Assembly (NCBI GenBank): GCA_035640475.1
Contig: DASQWC010000034.1
Coordinates: 1-14,349, forward strand
Length of the DNA: 14,349 nucleotides
Origin: DASQWC01 sp035640475
GTDB lineage: Bacteria; Actinomycetota; JAICYB01
Direction: 5' to 3'
Under the pieces are notes generated by a model. The model saw only the letters and a program-made list of their open reading frames with translations, ran no database searches and was not told the origin of the DNA. The position numbers and the translations under genes are program-made. Shown piece by piece: positions 13,736-14,349 of this stretch (position 1 is the stretch's first letter; every line of letters starts with the position of its first letter).

Positions 13736-14349
13736 GCGCGCGCGTCGCCGGACTCCGCGCACAGCTGACTGCTCCCGTCGATGCGGCAAGCCTCGGTGTG
13801 TTCCGTATCGCCTTTGGGCTGATCAGCGCGTGGGAGATCTGGCGCACGTATGACGGGAACCTGATTCGCGTCGACTACGCGACACCCGAATTTCTGTTCA
13901 AGTGGTGGGCGTTCGAGTGGGTCGGGCCGGCGCCCGGGGCATGGCTGTTCGTTGCGTTCGCCGTCACCGGCGTCGCCGCCTTGTTCGTCGCCGCCGGGCT
14001 CTTGTACCGGACCGCCGCCGTCGTCCATTTCCTGGGGGTCGCGTACTGGTTCCTGATGGACAAGGCGACGTATCTGAACCACCGCTACTTGACCGGGCTG
14101 ATCGCGCTCTTGCTCGTGTTCATGCCGGCCAACGCGGCCTACTCGGTGGACGCCGTGCGGAAGCCCTGGGTCCGGTCGCCGGTGGTGCCGGCATGGTCCG
14201 TGTGGCTCCTGCGGCTCCAAGTGGGAGTTCCGTACTTCTTCGCGGGCGTGGCAAAGATGAACTTCGACTGGCTCGTCCGCGCCGAGCCGCTCGGAACGTG
14301 GCTCCAGGCGCAAACCGATTTCCCCTTCGTCGGCCGGTTCTTCGCCTAC
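13732..14349 (+). CDS. HTTM-domain membrane protein, vitamin K-dependent gamma-carboxylase-like (3' truncated by window edge)
   Basis: The first 206 residues of an integral membrane protein, open to the window end. ATG 13732 overlaps the TPR stop by 4 nt (ATGA). Hydrophobic segments lie at about 21-38, 70-92, 95-110, 119-137 and 153-173. The sequence follows the HTTM (horizontally transferred transmembrane) domain shared with animal gamma-glutamyl carboxylase: VDAASLGVFRIAFGL, FEWVGPAPG, FLMDKATYLNHRYL, VPAWSVWLLRLQ and YFFAGVAKMNFDWL. His117 (in LNH) matches human GGCX His160, and Lys175 (in GVAK) matches the catalytic-base Lys218, as I recall the human sequence. Bacterial members mostly lack a proven substrate, and a Leptospira homologue is reported to retain vitamin K oxidation without normal carboxylation. 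Substrate and role here are unknown. Confidence 0.85.
   Translation, partial: MSARVAGLRAQLTAPVDAASLGVFRIAFGLISAWEIWRTYDGNLIRVDYATPEFLFKWWAFEWVGPAPGAWLFVAFAVTGVAALFVAAGLLYRTAAVVHFLGVAYWFLMDKATYLNHRYLTGLIALLLVFMPANAAYSVDAVRKPWVRSPVVPAWSVWLLRLQVGVPYFFAGVAKMNFDWLVRAEPLGTWLQAQTDFPFVGRFFAY

Noticed and set aside
2..14349. A defence, mobile or biosynthetic-cluster system hidden in the window
   Set aside because: Every gene-sized stretch is accounted for by core metabolic, repair, cell-wall or translation genes plus one TPR and one HTTM gene. I saw no transposase, integrase, CRISPR repeats, toxin-antitoxin pair or composition break.

Overview
The window is a compact, G+C-rich (roughly two-thirds by eye) chromosomal segment of ordinary core metabolism with a few divergent details. 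GTG starts predominate (9 of 13 visible starts, if gdhA starts at its GTG). The gene content and order (argC-J-B-D-F-R-G-H, then mpg, tyrS and a TPR gene) recall what I know of Actinobacteria such as Mycobacterium tuberculosis. I infer a deep-branching or uncultured actinobacterium. There are no mobile elements, CRISPR arrays, rRNA or tRNA genes that I can see.

Layout. Positions 2-7562 (+) hold a nearly complete arginine pathway: the 3' end of argC, then argJ, argB, argD, argF, the repressor gene argR, argG and argH. Every junction overlaps, by 4 nt in most cases, so the genes look like one translationally coupled operon. Its promoter and any main ArgR operator lie upstream of the window. Positions 7559-8854 (-) encode a glutamate dehydrogenase whose stop codon shares a CTAG with the argH stop. 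Positions 8879-9517 (+) encode an AAG-type alkyladenine DNA glycosylase (mpg), divergent from gdhA across 24 nt. Positions 9474-11840 (-) encode a class A penicillin-binding protein with one C-terminal PASTA domain, overlapping the mpg tail by 44 nt. Positions 11904-14349 (+) carry tyrS, a TPR protein gene and the 5' part of a gene for a membrane protein of the HTTM / vitamin K-dependent gamma-carboxylase-like family, all overlapping and probably co-transcribed.

How the genes work together. The arg products make N-acetyl-glutamate derivatives, ornithine, citrulline, argininosuccinate and arginine. ArgR is the expected arginine-responsive repressor. GDH can supply or consume glutamate, the starting compound of the pathway. 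The second half mixes DNA repair, cell-wall synthesis and tRNA charging.

Only two stretches lack a gene: 8855-8878 and 11841-11903, about 87 nt in all. I see no clearly undescribed multi-gene system. The best leads are the VKGC-like protein, which keeps the His/Lys spacing of the human enzyme, a TyrRS with an altered HIGH motif, a PBP with a possible lipobox and four cysteine pairs, and a perfect G/C palindrome inside the argD 3' end.
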